From Dermacentor variabilis (Eukaryota; Arthropoda; Arachnida; Ixodida; Ixodidae): a stretch of DNA of 64,000 nt. Shown here piece by piece: positions 47,431 through 58,217 of the stretch (positions are counted from its first letter, which is position 1; every line of letters starts with the position of its first letter). A program made the translations under genes and the position numbers. The stretch lies in NCBI RefSeq assembly GCF_050947875.1, contig NW_027460390.1, positions 744,001 to 808,000 of the forward strand. Direction: 5' to 3'. The notes under the pieces are model-generated. The model ran no database searches and was not told where the DNA came from. It saw only the letters and a list, made by a program, of their open reading frames with translations.

Positions 47431-47614
47431 AGTCGTGCCAAGTACGTGCGCCATTGCGCACGTCACGTCACTGCCTACCGCGCGTCACTCGCTGTTCGGA
47501 TTTTATCGGTGCTGTGTCCACTGGCGTGCACTCCGAAGCGTCTACCTCAGCGGCATCTGTGACACGTGGTCGCCCACGGAAGAACGCCGCAGAAGACGAA
47601 GCAGGGGAACACAC

Positions 47615-47850
47615 AACACAAAAAAATATGGGGTTTTATTTGCTAATACCACAATCTGATAGAGGGGGACTCCGTACCACCTGGGGTTCTTTAACGTGCA
47701 CCTAAACCTAAGTACACGGCTGCTTTTGCATTTCGCGCCCATCGAAATGCTGCCGCCGTGGCCGGGGTTCGATCCCGCGACCTCGTGCTTAGTTGCAGTG
47801 CTTAACAGCGTAGCCACTTAGCAACCACGGCGGGTAAGGGAACACAAAAA
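47615..47850 (-). repeat. Ruka-like SINE, near full length, with 10-bp duplication
   Basis: Complement of the SINE: GGGTTCTTTAACGTGCACC, AAGTACACGGCTGC, CATCGAAATGCTGCCGCCG, GGGGTTCGATCCCGCGACC (B box) and GTAGCCACTTAGCAACCACG (A-box side). The tRNA-like head is therefore complete, unlike the copy at 4,524. AACACAAAAA at 47,615-47,624 and 47,841-47,850 is a plausible target duplication. The middle has lost about 25 bp relative to the 4.5-kb copy. Confidence 0.8.
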
Positions 47851-48162
47851 GGAATGCGTATACAAGTTTACAACGTGCACGACGAGCTACGGATGAATGC
47901 TTAAGCGAAAACATCTCCCCAAGGCTACTAAAATGCTTTCCCATTCCCACACGTAAGCAGTCCTATGTGTCCGTGCCCAACTTTTTTACTCATTCTGTGA
48001 AAAAAAAAGTAAAGCCAGTTCCATGCAGTGAAAGCCATCATAACAGCGAATCTGGTGATCGTTTTCTCAAGTTTGAACTCGTGTTTAGCGCGATTTTCAT
48101 GAAAGTCTTTTGTCTCGTGGTCGTCGTTTTGCTAGATTCGAGCTTCGGTTCCGGATTGCGCA

Positions 48163-48475
48163 CACTCTTCAGCCTCCTACACCGCGGGTCGGCCCGGCAT
48201 TGCAGTAACTTCGGGATCGGCCCACGTATACATGGGGAGTGCTTAACGCCTGCTTCACCTCCGCCGTGGGTCAGCCCGGCATTGCACTATCTTCGGGATC
48301 GGCCCACGCATGGTCAGTGCTTAACGCCTGCTTCACCTCCGCCGCGGGTCGGGCCGGCATTGCACTATCTTCGGGATCTGCACACGTATGGGGAGGACTT
48401 AACGCTTGCTTCACCTCCTCCGCGGGTCGTGCCGGTATCGCAATATATCCTCGGGATCGGCTCACGTATGGGTAG
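48163..48475. repeat. 78-bp tandem repeat, about four copies
   Basis: Units contain CTTAACGCCTGCTTCACCTC, CGGGTCGG(G)CCGGCATTGCA and CTTCGGGATCGGCCCACG at a 78-bp spacing (for example 48,241, 48,319 and 48,397). Because 78 is divisible by 3, the array stays open in frame and gives a 26-residue peptide repeat. I treat this as a minisatellite, not a gene. Confidence 0.85.
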
Positions 48476-49519
48476 TTTTTTGCTCACAACGACGCGAAAA
48501 TTTCTTTGGATGGTAGGTATATAGCTTCGCTGTAAAAGAAAACGTTTGTATCGTGCAGCAAAGGGCGGGAAAAACGCGTGTGTCTGGCATAAATACTACG
48601 CCGCGGAACGCTCATCAGGTATCCGGGAGGCAAAACAGTCATTCTTTCATGATGCACCAAATATGCTGGCCAATATCCATGAAAATTCTGGCAGGTGATC
48701 AATCCACGAGAAATGAACACTAATGCGCCAGTCAATGAAAGCGGTGAAACGGTCGACGAAGTTGAATTGGGCTAACCTTTTTAATATAGCTTTTGCGTCC
48801 ATCTTCTCCAATGAACCTAACTTGTCATAACCCGCTACAGTTACCCATTCAACTAGTGTCATGCCAGTGGTAACCTTCTTTGCCGATGGATTTTCTCTTT
48901 AATTGATAATCTTAAACCAACATCCTCAGCCGGAGTAAGTAACATTAACTCACAAGTATTAAAAAATCATGCGTGGCTCTGCTATCGCAAACAACAGAGG
49001 CCAGCGGAGCTGGGGGAGGTGAAGGCTTCAGAAAAATCCAGGCCGTCTTCTTCTATGAAGAGTTTCGGTTGGTACGGCGCGCCATTTGAGGCGCCCTCAG
49101 CAACAGAAGCGATTTCTTGAGACGCCATATGCGTCGGTGCCGTGTGCCAGACGCTGCACCGCCTCAGCGCGGCGTCAACCGTCGCGCCTTAGCTCTGATA
49201 CATGCTAGCTCCGACGCCATGTACCTGATAGCTTCTTGAAATCCGCCGAAGCGAGTGCGCGGGGTTTTATCGGAGAGGAATGACGTCACGCACCTGTGTC
49301 CCCCGCCGCGCCGCTCCTTCTCCCCCGCTAGGCTCAACCCAACCTTGCCGCGTCGCTATGCTGCGCGATGCTATTTTTATACTCTGCTTTCACTCTCTCT
49401 CAGCTCTCTCTCCCCCAGCTCGGCAAAGCTGCGAACGTCAAGAGAAACCCAGCGAGGTTCTAACACCTCCACTATAATACTAAACACATCAGTGCTGCTC
49501 ATTTGTGTTTGCTGTTCTC
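48476..49519. other. No gene recognised
   Basis: Short ORFs. CT-rich segments at about 49,385-49,425. Confidence 0.4.
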
Positions 49520-50560
49520 GCACTCGCTTTCCGCTGGCATCATACCACGTGATCGGAAGGCGGGGAGGGTCGTTCGCATCTACAAATCAGGTAGCAAGAA
49601 CTCCCCACTTAACTATTGTCCCATCTCACTAGCGAGCGTACCTTGCAAAATCATGCTACATGTCCTTTATGCAAAAATTTCAAAATTTTTAGACATAACT
49701 TTTGCCGTCCTTCACGGCTCGCATTTCGCGAAGGCTTTTTCTGCGAAACCCGATTGGTAGTTTGTCTTCATGATCTTCACAAATGTAGATACAAGCCAAC
49801 AGACAGACGCAGTATTTTTGGACTTTGCGAAAGCATATGATAAGGTACCGCATCAACGATTATTGCCAAAATTATCTCTGGCGAATGTGCAGCCCCCTAT
49901 TTTGCGATGGATTGAAGCATTACTTAGTAACCGCTTGCAGTTCGTCTTTATTAACAACAACACATCTGTTTCTCTAACAGTAACTTCTCGTGTTGCACAA
50001 GGATCTGTTCTTGGGATTCTCCTCTTAATATATATGAACGACTTACCAGTGCATATGTCCAGCAATATTCGCTTGTTTGCGGGTGACTGCGTCGTTTTAC
50101 CAAACAATTACTGGCATGTGTGATCAAATGTCGCTTCAGGAAGATATTAACCACTTCACTTGCTATTGCTGGCTAATGAAGATTAACCCAAATAATTGCA
50201 AAGTAGTGTTATACTCTCGCCGACGTAACCCTGTAGCTTACCCATACACAATAAATAACTTATACGAAGAAACTGCGCGATCTTACCTTATTGGTGTTAC
50301 CCTTACTAATGATTTGTCTGGGAGCGCACATAGTACTAACGTCATCTGATCTTCTAATGAGTATCTCGGTTTCTTAAAACGTAACCTAAAGCAATCCCCC
50401 AAGTATGGGAAATTGCTAGCCTCGAACTATAATCAGACCTAAACTCGAATACGCATGTGCCATATGAAGCCCGCACCAAAGCGCTCGAATCAGTGCAAAA
50501 ACGTACCATAAGGTTCATACATTGATCATATTCTTGTGATATCAGCCTGCGGTCATGGAC
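49520..50560 (+). pseudogene. CR1/Jockey-type LINE reverse transcriptase fragment
   Basis: Readable from about 49,535 with AGIIPRDRKAGRVVRIYKSG and NYCPISLASV. Next come VFLDFAKAYDKVPHQRLL, VAQGSVLGILLLIYMNDLP and the catalytic box, which reads FAGDC (about 50,076-50,090) instead of FADDC, so a catalytic aspartate is lost. NPNNCKVVLYSRRRNP and SYLIGVTLTNDLS follow near 50,180-50,320, and a C-terminal ALESVQKRTIRFIH piece near 50,480-50,522. Frame changes occur near 49,760, 50,120 and 50,350. The copy is truncated at its 5' end and has no clear tail. Confidence 0.8.
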
Positions 50561-50700
50561 ATTTCCAGCCTGCGTATTTTCACCTCCTATGGATCTCCAC
50601 TTTTACACGTGAGTCACACGTCTTGTTTACGCTATTAGCCCTTTATTGACGAGTGTTGCCAAAAGGCAATATACAAGAAAACAAGTTTTTCTCGCCGAAA

Positions 50701-50761
50701 CTGAAACTCGGCACTACGAAGAAGTAAAATTTATTTGCTTCTTCTTCTTGCCGAGTTTCAG
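50701..50761. repeat. Short inverted repeat (hairpin)
   Basis: CTGAAACTCGGC at 50,701-50,712 and GCCGAGTTTCAG at 50,750-50,761, with further GAAGAAG/CTTCTTC pairing inside. Unknown origin. Confidence 0.6.
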
Positions 50762-50867
50762 AATCGAGTACGAAGTTTCTGCATGGTCTTGTGTGAGTTT
50801 TGGTCCCAGGATGCGCAGGACGCTGGCCGGCAAAACTCCCGGCAAGTATAGTCGGCATGCGTCCTAA

Positions 50868-51040
50868 GGGTCCGTTAGTACATGTGCCGATTGGCCTTTA
50901 GCTTCGGCCGCTCGTACGGCTAGGATGATGGCCGCGGCCTCCGCCGTTACGCTGGTCGAGGTATGCAAGGACGTAACTTGATGGAGGCGCACACCTTCGC
51001 TTTCGTGGCGGTCGCGACAAACAGGGCTGAGTGCTTGAAG
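50868..51040 (-). pseudogene. I-clade LINE RNase H fragment
   Basis: The minus strand reads SVTAEAAAIILAVRAAEAKG and AHVLTDP, which is the central RNase H helix and strand of I-group LINEs (AE-A-A-I-L-A ... LTDS). Only about 50 residues are recognisable; both sides are lost. Confidence 0.55.
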
Positions 51041-51369
51041 CCTCTGCCTTACAGAGGTGCGAGCCACTGCTTCTGGCCCTGCGCTGGCACCAAGATCGCC
51101 CCACATTTTTGCTAACAGATGCGGACACTAAAAATGCCGACCAACTAGAGGCTAACAGCTTCGCTGTAAAAAATTCCAGCAGACCTAATCTTACGATGAC
51201 TCTCGATGGTAATGCCATTAGCATTCGAGACATGTAGTGACACACCGTATTTCTAGTCACAGCTATTTACCAACTGTACTGGTCATTCTTAGACTTCGTT
51301 GCTTCGGCTATACGCGACAGACATCGGTATCGTCCAACTTTGCTATGGCACTAGCTTGCCGAGGCCGCC
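51041..51369. other. No gene recognised
   Basis: Transition DNA between a LINE fragment and a satellite. Short ORFs only. Confidence 0.35.
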
Positions 51370-52570
51370 CATGCGAGCATGGTGACATGACGACAACTGT
51401 ATGACGTCGACGCAGTGACGACGATGGAGTCACGACGAAGAAACAACATCAATTGAACGGCGAACACGGATGACGACAATGAAATGGCGTTTCCTAAATG
51501 ATGACAATGGTATAACGACGACATGAGTACAATGGGATGACGACTAGTGTACGACGATTATGGAGTGACAACGACGGTATGGCGATGTTTAACGACAGAG
51601 CTGGAATGACGACGATACCACGACCACGATGGCATGACGACGACGGTATGACAAAACGGATGCATGGTAGCGGCTATGTGATTACGATGAAATGACGACG
51701 GTGGCATACTCGCGGCTGATTGACGACAGCGTAATTACAGTATAATTAAAATGGAATAACGACGATGGATTGACGACGGCGGCATGACGAGAATAGTATG
51801 GCGTTACTGAAGTGATGACGATGGTAAAATGACAGCGTGAGAAAGACAGCTTGATGAGTCGGATGTCGAAGCTTGAGCGACGACGATGGCACGGCCACGA
51901 CGATTTAACGAGAGATGCATAAAAGCGACGGCCTGACGATGACGCAATGACGACGATGACGTGACAAGGGCGGATAATCAAGATTGAATGGCGACAGCAT
52001 AATTATGATAGAATGACGAAGAAGGATTGGCGTCGATGGAGCTGTGAAGGTGGTATGACGACGACAGCGCGGCGACAATGGGGCGACGTTACTGAAGTGA
52101 TGATGATAGTGAAGCGACAGCGTGACAACAACGGCATGACGAAAATGGTATGACGACGATGAAGTGACGACGGCATGGCGAGAGTTGAATGACAGAGTTA
52201 GAATGTCGACGACAGAAAGACCACGACGGTACCACGACGACGGTATGGTAACGAATGCATGACGACGCCTGTATGAAGGCGACACAATGACGACAATAGC
52301 ATGACAATTGTATGAGGACAATGGGATGACGACGAGTGTTTAGCGACAATGGCGTGATGACGACTATCACAAAGACAGTATGGCGACGATGGCGTGGTGA
52401 CGAGGGCATGACAAGACACGGATGACAAAAATGGAATGACGACGATGTAATGACCCCAACATCATCACGATGGCGGTGTGACAACGAATGCATGAGGACT
52501 GTATGATGACAATGGCATGACGAGAGACGGATGACAAAGCTGGAATGACGACAATGCAACGACCACGACG
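51370..52570. repeat. Degenerate GAC/ATG-rich minisatellite, about 1.2 kb
   Basis: The plus strand is made almost entirely of variants of ATGACGACGATGG (GACGACGATGGCATGACGA and similar) with occasional longer phrases such as TGAAGTGATGATGATGG-like segments repeated near 51,810 and 52,095. No fixed period survives. The minus-strand ORFs here are Ser/His/Arg-rich by-products. There is strong purine asymmetry between strands. Confidence 0.75.
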
Positions 52571-52654
52571 GCATAACCAGCAGGAGCACATAGTGGCCGA
52601 GGCAATCAGACAACTAGGATCACTGCGTCGGCGTAGAAAGCGTGACGACGAGTC

Positions 52655-52797
52655 AGATCACGAAGCTGGTACCGGGCCGGCAGGCTACACCTGTCAGTCC
52701 CGTCGTGGGATTAGCCGGGTGCGCGTTTTATCGCGTTTTGCTGGGCCCAACAAAAGTTTATTCACTCACTCACTCACTCGCTCACTCTCACTCACAA
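52655..52797 (+). repeat. 3' end of a LINE with (TCAC)n tail
   Basis: GGCAGGCTACACCTGTCAGT, GTCGTGGGATTAGCCGGG, GCTGGGCCCAACAAAAG and then a TCAC tetranucleotide tail at about 52,761-52,795. This has the look of a LINE 3' UTR and tail seen repeatedly in tick DNA, but no coding part is attached. Confidence 0.5.
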
Positions 52798-52885
52798 TGG
52801 AACGACCAAGAGGCATCACGACCAAGAGCACATACCTAGTGGCTCAAGCAGGTAGAGGACTTGAGCCACTATGTCGGCGTAAGAG

Positions 52886-52971
<86 letters not shown>

Positions 52972-52972
52972 C

Positions 52973-53051
<79 letters not shown>
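52886..53051. repeat. (GATA)n microsatellite
   Basis: About 41 GATA units with one GACA variant near 52,970. It is preceded by TTGAGCCACTATGTCGGCG, whose partial counterpart occurs near 52,589. Confidence 0.95.
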
Positions 53052-53179
53052 CTCCAAACGGCTGAAGTAGACAAAATATGCTAATCACATTAAAATTTCT
53101 GCTGCAGAAACATCTGCTCGGCTTGCATTCTTGTGACATTACTTAAGAAAAAAGTTGCACACTATACTATCTGCCAGAA

Positions 53180-53185
53180 TTTATT
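53180..53185 (-). terminator. Poly(A) signal AATAAA downstream of the 531-codon ORF
   Basis: TTTATT on the plus strand, about 180 bp past the stop codon at 53,362, at a normal distance for a 3' UTR. Confidence 0.5.
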
Positions 53186-53361
53186 ACATGAGCCAATGAG
53201 CATAGAGAAAAAACGAAGTAACACTACTTTAAATTGTGGCAGCACAAAATTAAACAAGAGGAAGAAAGGGAAAAAAATGCGGCAGGCTTGAAGCGCCGGC
53301 GCCCAGGTAGCCTTAGCTTGCCGAGCTCTTTTTTTCATAGAAGCGGTGTCTCCACGTGCTA

Positions 53362-54957
53362 TCAACTATTTTCTTCCGGCACGGCTTTCACGTTGGCAAG
53401 AAACAGTGCAACGATGGCATTAAAGGTCATTCGAGAGAAACCGCCTTGTGACCGGCGAAGCTGGTCCACCCGCCTGCGGATCTCTTCGTCAGTGTAGTCT
53501 GGCTTGCGCTTCTTCACCATACGTACAATTTTTGAGATTTGTTGCTCCATCTTGCTCTTCGACGGTGGTTCTCCCTGGCTGGGCGGCATGGACTCGACGT
53601 CCGAGCGTGGAGCTGCAACCTCATCCTTACTGTCGGGCATTTCATGGGATTCGGGCACTTGCGGCGGCTTTTCGCACCTTCTGAACTTTCTGTCAGCCGA
53701 AGGAAGTGGCCGGGGCTTTGGCTCAATGGGAAGCGCGCGCGATTTCTCCTCGGGCCTGGGACGAGGTAATGGATACATCTGTGGCCGCGGGCTGACCTGT
53801 GTGCCTGCCCCATTCGTGCCGGTGAGCTTCGACTCCTTCTTGGCGGTACGGTTCTTTGCCTCCGCCGCACGACGTGGTGGAGCTGGTGCAGGTGTCTGGA
53901 GAAGCTTGTCAATCTCCACACGAAGCTCCTGCACCTCGCTGGCATGATTATCACGGAGAGTTTTTAACCTCTCTTTCAGCTCCGCAATCTCTGCGTCGCG
54001 CTTCCGCGGCGTCGACTCCAACTCAGAGAACTGGGCAGAGTCCCATCCTTGGGTCTGGGCTACGGCATCGCACGTATCCTGCCCCGGCTGCAGAGCGGGT
54101 GACAGACAACGAGGAGGTGAAAGTACCTGGCTCCAGCCGTCCTTTGATTTGCGCTGTTCTTGTACCTTGTCCTCTCCATCGATGGCTGACTCGTAAGTGC
54201 TGCTGGTCGATGAGTTGACCCGCGCGCGCCGCGCTTCGCCGTCACCAGCCTCCACGTGCTGACGTGCGCTGTCGTTGGAACAAGTAGACCCGACGGTAGC
54301 TCCATCCTGGAGAAGGGGTTTGGAGCCACATACATCTTCGTCATCAGGGTCCTGGTAATACACAAAAGAGTATAAGTCCTCGTGCACCACTGCAAATCCT
54401 GGGCGCCGGTCCAGGAAGACAGTTAAGGAGCCGTATACTTCGCGTATTAGCTGAGCCTGCGAAGGGCTCAGCGCTTCCAGTAGGTCGTTTTCCTGGGACG
54501 GTCCTTTTTCCTGCAGCACTTTTCGCAGCTGCCTCACGATATCCACTACATCCGTGTCAGTGGGTGCCTTCGGCTTGGGCTCTTCATTGGGGATAACTTG
54601 ATCCTCTGCATTGACGCTGGTTCCCGCCTCGACAACATTGGACGTGCTTGCCTCAAGTTCCTGCATGCCCATAGGCTTGATGCTTTGCGATAATGATTGA
54701 GCGTTGCAGCTGTCGCTCGCAGTTGCCTCTGAAGTCTCCAGAATCTCACCTTTCAAATAGCGTTCGGAAGCAGCTGCTTCTGTTCCGTTTCCTGCAACGC
54801 CAGGTTTGTGCTGCAGCTTGAGAAGGGCAAAGAGTTCCGGTAGGTTTGCCTTCATGTTGGACGGCAAACTACTGGGACCGCCGCTTGTCGAGCCGAACGA
54901 CAGCTTGGGTTTCAGCTTCCTTCTCCTGTCGCGCCTTCGAACAGCGGCGGTTGACAT
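53362..54957 (-). CDS. Host-type protein, 531 residues, with weak resemblance to TTC3/DZIP3 E3 ligases outside the RING
   Basis: A single open frame without repeats or stops, the longest in the window. An in-frame TGA lies 13 codons upstream of the ATG, so this is either the first exon start or a spliced junction just after it. The N-terminus is basic (MSTAAVRRRDRRRK). Residues about 140-210 form an ordered block with LRKVLQEKG, LSPSQAQLI, YGSLTVFL and RPGFAVV. A Glu/Lys heptad segment (about 320-360) looks like a coiled coil, followed by a Pro-rich linker. The C-terminal about 50 residues are helical (SKIVRMVKKRKPDYTDEEI, then RRSQGGFSRMTFNAIV). The two ordered blocks remind me of TTC3/DZIP3 proteins, but no TPR or RING is present. 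Function not assigned. It could also be a retrocopy. Confidence 0.6.
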   Translation of the reverse strand: MSTAAVRRRDRRRKLKPKLSFGSTSGGPSSLPSNMKANLPELFALLKLQHKPGVAGNGTEAAASERYLKGEILETSEATASDSCNAQSLSQSIKPMGMQELEASTSNVVEAGTSVNAEDQVIPNEEPKPKAPTDTDVVDIVRQLRKVLQEKGPSQENDLLEALSPSQAQLIREVYGSLTVFLDRRPGFAVVHEDLYSFVYYQDPDDEDVCGSKPLLQDGATVGSTCSNDSARQHVEAGDGEARRARVNSSTSSTYESAIDGEDKVQEQRKSKDGWSQVLSPPRCLSPALQPGQDTCDAVAQTQGWDSAQFSELESTPRKRDAEIAELKERLKTLRDNHASEVQELRVEIDKLLQTPAPAPPRRAAEAKNRTAKKESKLTGTNGAGTQVSPRPQMYPLPRPRPEEKSRALPIEPKPRPLPSADRKFRRCEKPPQVPESHEMPDSKDEVAAPRSDVESMPPSQGEPPSKSKMEQQISKIVRMVKKRKPDYTDEEIRRRVDQLRRSQGGFSRMTFNAIVALFLANVKAVPEENS

Positions 54958-55199
54958 GTCTTGAAGCTGGCCGGGCTCTGATGAATAGGCGAAGCTTCAG
55001 GAGCGTTGGTTCTGGCAGCCAGGTTCCGATGACAGACATGGAACGAATTTACTCCGAGCAAAATGCGCAGCTCGCGTCCAGACCGCGCATGCAAGGATCC
55101 ATGCAGCCAGCCAGTCACGAGATATCAAGCACGTGAAGCACGCAAGCAAGCCGCGTGGTGTAAAGCAAATGCCGCAAGGTTCTTGTGTCTCTTTCGAAG

Positions 55200-55730
55200 C
55201 TATAAGGTAAATTGCCCGTCTCCCTCAGTGTTTCTTATTGGGTAGTTCCGGGCCCATAGACCCTGCCTGGAGTTGAAGTCGTGGTCATACGAAAAGTACT
55301 TAATGATTGCACATTCACAAGTAAGGTTGTCCGAAACGATGAAGCGTAGTGGGTAATTCTTTCCACAAGGATGAAAGATGAAAACGAAGATACAGCATCG
55401 CTTGCAATGCGCAAGAAACAAAAAGAAAATCCATGAGAAGGATTTACTGTCGAACTCTGTAGTCCCTCCGGCTGTCTTGGAGTCTCTTTGTCGCTCTTGC
55501 ATACAAGGCTCGTCACATTTGAGCTCATTTTTCACGAAAAGTCGCAGCATCGTGACTCCATAGGGAAGTACGCCGTTTGCTTGACGTTCTCTTGCATAAC
55601 GTTGACACGCTTGCACTGCGATCAGGGAACGCTGTTTTTGTACCGCCATTGTGAGGGATAGACACGCCATGGAGGAAGCAAATAAACTAGGAGGGAACAT
55701 TACGACGCGCAGCCAGCTTTTGCAGTGCAA
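55200..55730 (-). CDS. Unrecognised 176-codon ORF upstream of the host-type gene
   Basis: Same strand as the 531-codon ORF and about 240 bp beyond its start. The internal part MAVQKQRSLIAVQACQRYAR to the DSKTAGG region has ordinary composition, followed by a hydrophobic, Cys-containing stretch and a C-terminal half with SDNLTCECAIIKYFSYDHDF. I do not recognise a family. It may be an upstream exon region, a separate small gene or chance. Confidence 0.2.
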   Translation of the reverse strand: MHCKSWLRVVMFPPSLFASSMACLSLTMAVQKQRSLIAVQACQRYARERQANGVLPYGVTMLRLFVKNELKCDEPCMQERQRDSKTAGGTTEFDSKSFSWIFFLFLAHCKRCCIFVFIFHPCGKNYPLRFIVSDNLTCECAIIKYFSYDHDFNSRQGLWARNYPIRNTEGDGQFTL

Positions 55731-56131
55731 CTCTCCTTGAACCCATCCCCTTCACCTTGCATTTGCAAAAAAGTCGGCCCAACTCGTAACTCTGCTCGGT
55801 GTACTCGGCCCAATGTGCTTGGTTACCGGTATGTTTTAATGCACACCACTACTCAGATCAAGGAGGAAGGAAAACAATAGGAGGGAGCGTCACGTGACAA
55901 TCTTGAAGCGTAGTCATAAAAAATATAAAGTAGAAGTAGGCCCATAGTCATGTGATAGACAGGCGGTACATTATATAGTCGGCTCGCTTTTATTGCATCT
56001 GCTGCGGGGGTTTCGGAATAGGCGCACACAGTAGGCGTGACAAACGCGAAAGCCGAGGTCAGTGAAAGTTCAAACGTGTGATGCAGTCCAGTCTGTGTTA
56101 TGTCAGTTAGGTAACGCACCGGACCACCACA
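55731..56131. other. No gene recognised
   Basis: Short ORFs only; nothing recognised. Confidence 0.35.
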
Positions 56132-56756
56132 TGTTACGTGGACGCGGCTCGCCGCTTAAGCAGCAGACAGGCGCCAAGGCTGTAGCGAACAAAGGCGTCA
56201 GATAACCGGAATTGCGCCCAACAACCAGAGGACCATCTGAAGGACGACTGTTCGCGTTTCGGGGCTGTTTCAGAGAAACGAGGAAATCTTTCGCCCTGCA
56301 GACGTGTGCAGGCAACCAAGTATGCCTTCAGACGGCGATTCGTCGCGTTTGGGGACGTCTGGGAAACAATGATGCATTTCGCCTCCGCAGACGTGGGAGG
56401 GTGGTCAAGCGAGCCTCCAGGGTCCGCAGCGAAACAAGGCGCTTAAGCTTCCTTGAAGGGCGCAAGAATGCAGTTTTACACGAACTCGCAGATCCCGTAA
56501 TATTTTGTCCGCGACTGTACTTTCTCGAATATATACCAGCCCCAGCGATTACGCTGCAACCTTTGACAAATCATGTATCATGTAAAAGCCCACACGCTCG
56601 ACCCGCAGATCAGATTTCGACAATCGACGAGTGTGCTCGACGCTGTCGTTGTGCTGAGTGTTACTTCTTTCACTGGGCACAATTTCGCCCAATAAACAGT
56701 TAGTTTCGTGACTTGCATTGTGCCACTCAGGCTCTCAACTTCACAAGAATGTGACA
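56132..56756 (+). repeat. Candidate solo LTR
   Basis: Starts TGTTACGTGG and ends AGAATGTGACA. A TATA-like ATATATA lies at about 56,529, and AATAAA at 56,691 about 160 bp later, followed by GT-rich DNA. This U3-R-U5 layout and TGTTAC...TGACA ends suit a Gypsy LTR, but no flanking duplication was found and no partner exists in the window. Confidence 0.35.
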
Positions 56757-57079
56757 ATATGAATGGCAATTAGAATAATTCATGCGCGCATGCCGCGAGC
56801 TACAGGCAGTCGTACATAAAGCGAATAAACGGGAGCGAGCACACGTGCTGGCGAAGATTTAGGCAGCATTCGGCCCGCCGAAACACAACTGAAAAATAAA
56901 GTAACGCAAAAAACTTGTCCTACTCTGCGCAGACAATCAAAACCACAACATGGCAGCCGGACAACAACTTCCTCACTCCGAACAACGTCCTCGAGACGCG
57001 CAACACCAACGGCTTGCTTGGCCAGCACCCGTAGAGCACCGCATTTGCGAAGCCTTGCTTTTAACTTTGCTATAGCCAA

Positions 57080-57750
57080 GGCTTTATTGCAATAGCAATT
57101 ATGTGGACACTCCAGGCGAATTTCTGCCGTCGCCGTGATGTTCGGTATCAAGTCCAAGGGCGATAACACCGTCGCTGCGCGCCCTACGCTGTATGCGCGA
57201 GTAAAAGCGTGCGAGGGGAGTTGCCGATCGCGGCTCAATCTCGCCTCCGCGAAAGAAAGAAGAGCAGGGAGGAAGCGCGCAGTCTTCCGTCGCGCGCGAG
57301 GCACCCAACGTTGCGAGGCACTGGGTGGAGGAGAGGGAGGGGGGGGGGCGTTCTACTCCGGCTGCAACCGCGTATGTGGCGGCTGCGCGCGGCCGTGTCT
57401 TGAGAGCGATCTGTGTTGGGGGCAGAGTCTATAGGTGCGTCGACGGCTCGTATCTTTGTGCGTGCTGTGTGCTCTCGGCGCTAAGTTTGCGTTGAAGCGA
57501 TAGACAGCACGAAGGTCACTTCGCTCGCTGCTGCTGCCGCGCTTACTTACGCAGCGTTTCGACAGCAAGTGTCCGCGGTCATCGAGTGTGATGTGCTCAT
57601 GTTTGCTGTGCGCGCTGACTCCATGCTTCTTTATTTAGCGAGCGAACGTTACAAGTTAATAAGGCCAATAAAATTGCTATCCTTACTTCGTACGCCTGTG
57701 TAGTAATTTGCTATCGCAATCGATGCTTGACCTTTCGGGCGAAACTGAGT
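57080..57750 (+). repeat. Dispersed tick repeat, copy A
   Basis: Starts TTATTGCAATAGCAATTATG and TGGACACTCCAGGCGAATTT. It contains AAGTCCAAGGGC and a GGAGGGGGGGGG run, and ends with TGCTATCGCAATCGATGC and CTTTCGGGCGAAACTGAG. The first 340 bp match 62,896-63,290 in the opposite orientation. The last 40 bp match the complement of 60,952-60,993. No coding domain; the ORFs are by-products of GC-rich sequence. Confidence 0.65.
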
Positions 57751-58186
57751 CTTCGTCTTTTTTTGAAGTAAATGCAGCTCTTAAGGCATAATCAAACTCA
57801 AAGTGTACCCACTCACCAGTAAGCTACTCGGCAAACATAGGAGACCCAATCCTAGGCCCAGTAAACTGCAGAAAAACGTAAATATTTTGCCGCCACCGCT
57901 AGTGCACTCACTTTTTCAGCCACGCGCAGATACTGCTGAGAGCTTCCTGCCTCTGTGCCTACAGCGGAGCCCGGGTTTGTCTGGGTAGACAGCGCGAAAT
58001 TGCGCATCCGCATTGTGCCAGCCCCGACGATATTTGTGCAAAATATTTGTGTGATGTCAAGGGGCTGAAGGCTAGCAGAAGCAGGCGCGGATCCAGGTTT
58101 CTTTTTTCAAGGGAAGTTCTGACTGCGAGTTGGTGATTGACAATGATGATGATGACTGCGCCGGATGCTTAATAATAATAATAGTA

Positions 58187-58217
<31 letters not shown>

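Noticed and set aside
47279..47461. Poly-His and poly-Met ORFs
   Set aside because: Translation of the GAT trinucleotide array.
48163..48475. CRISPR-like array
   Set aside because: Units are contiguous 78-bp tandem copies with no unique spacers, in a eukaryotic transposon-rich context.
51682..52613. Several Ser/His/Arg-rich minus-strand ORFs
   Set aside because: By-products of the GACGATG minisatellite; composition follows the repeat.
52816..53139. Ser-Ile-Tyr-Leu repeat ORFs
   Set aside because: Direct translation of the (GATA)n array.
53504..54395. ORFs of 111-147 codons overlapping the 531-codon ORF
   Set aside because: Shadows of the long ORF in other frames; composition is explained by its codon content.
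56212..56703. 163-codon plus-strand ORF
   Set aside because: Lies within the candidate solo LTR; no recognisable domain and the TATA and AATAAA signals fall inside it.
56780..57304. 174-codon minus-strand ORF
   Set aside because: Overlaps a dispersed repeat that is also present in inverted orientation at 62.9 kb without a matching frame.
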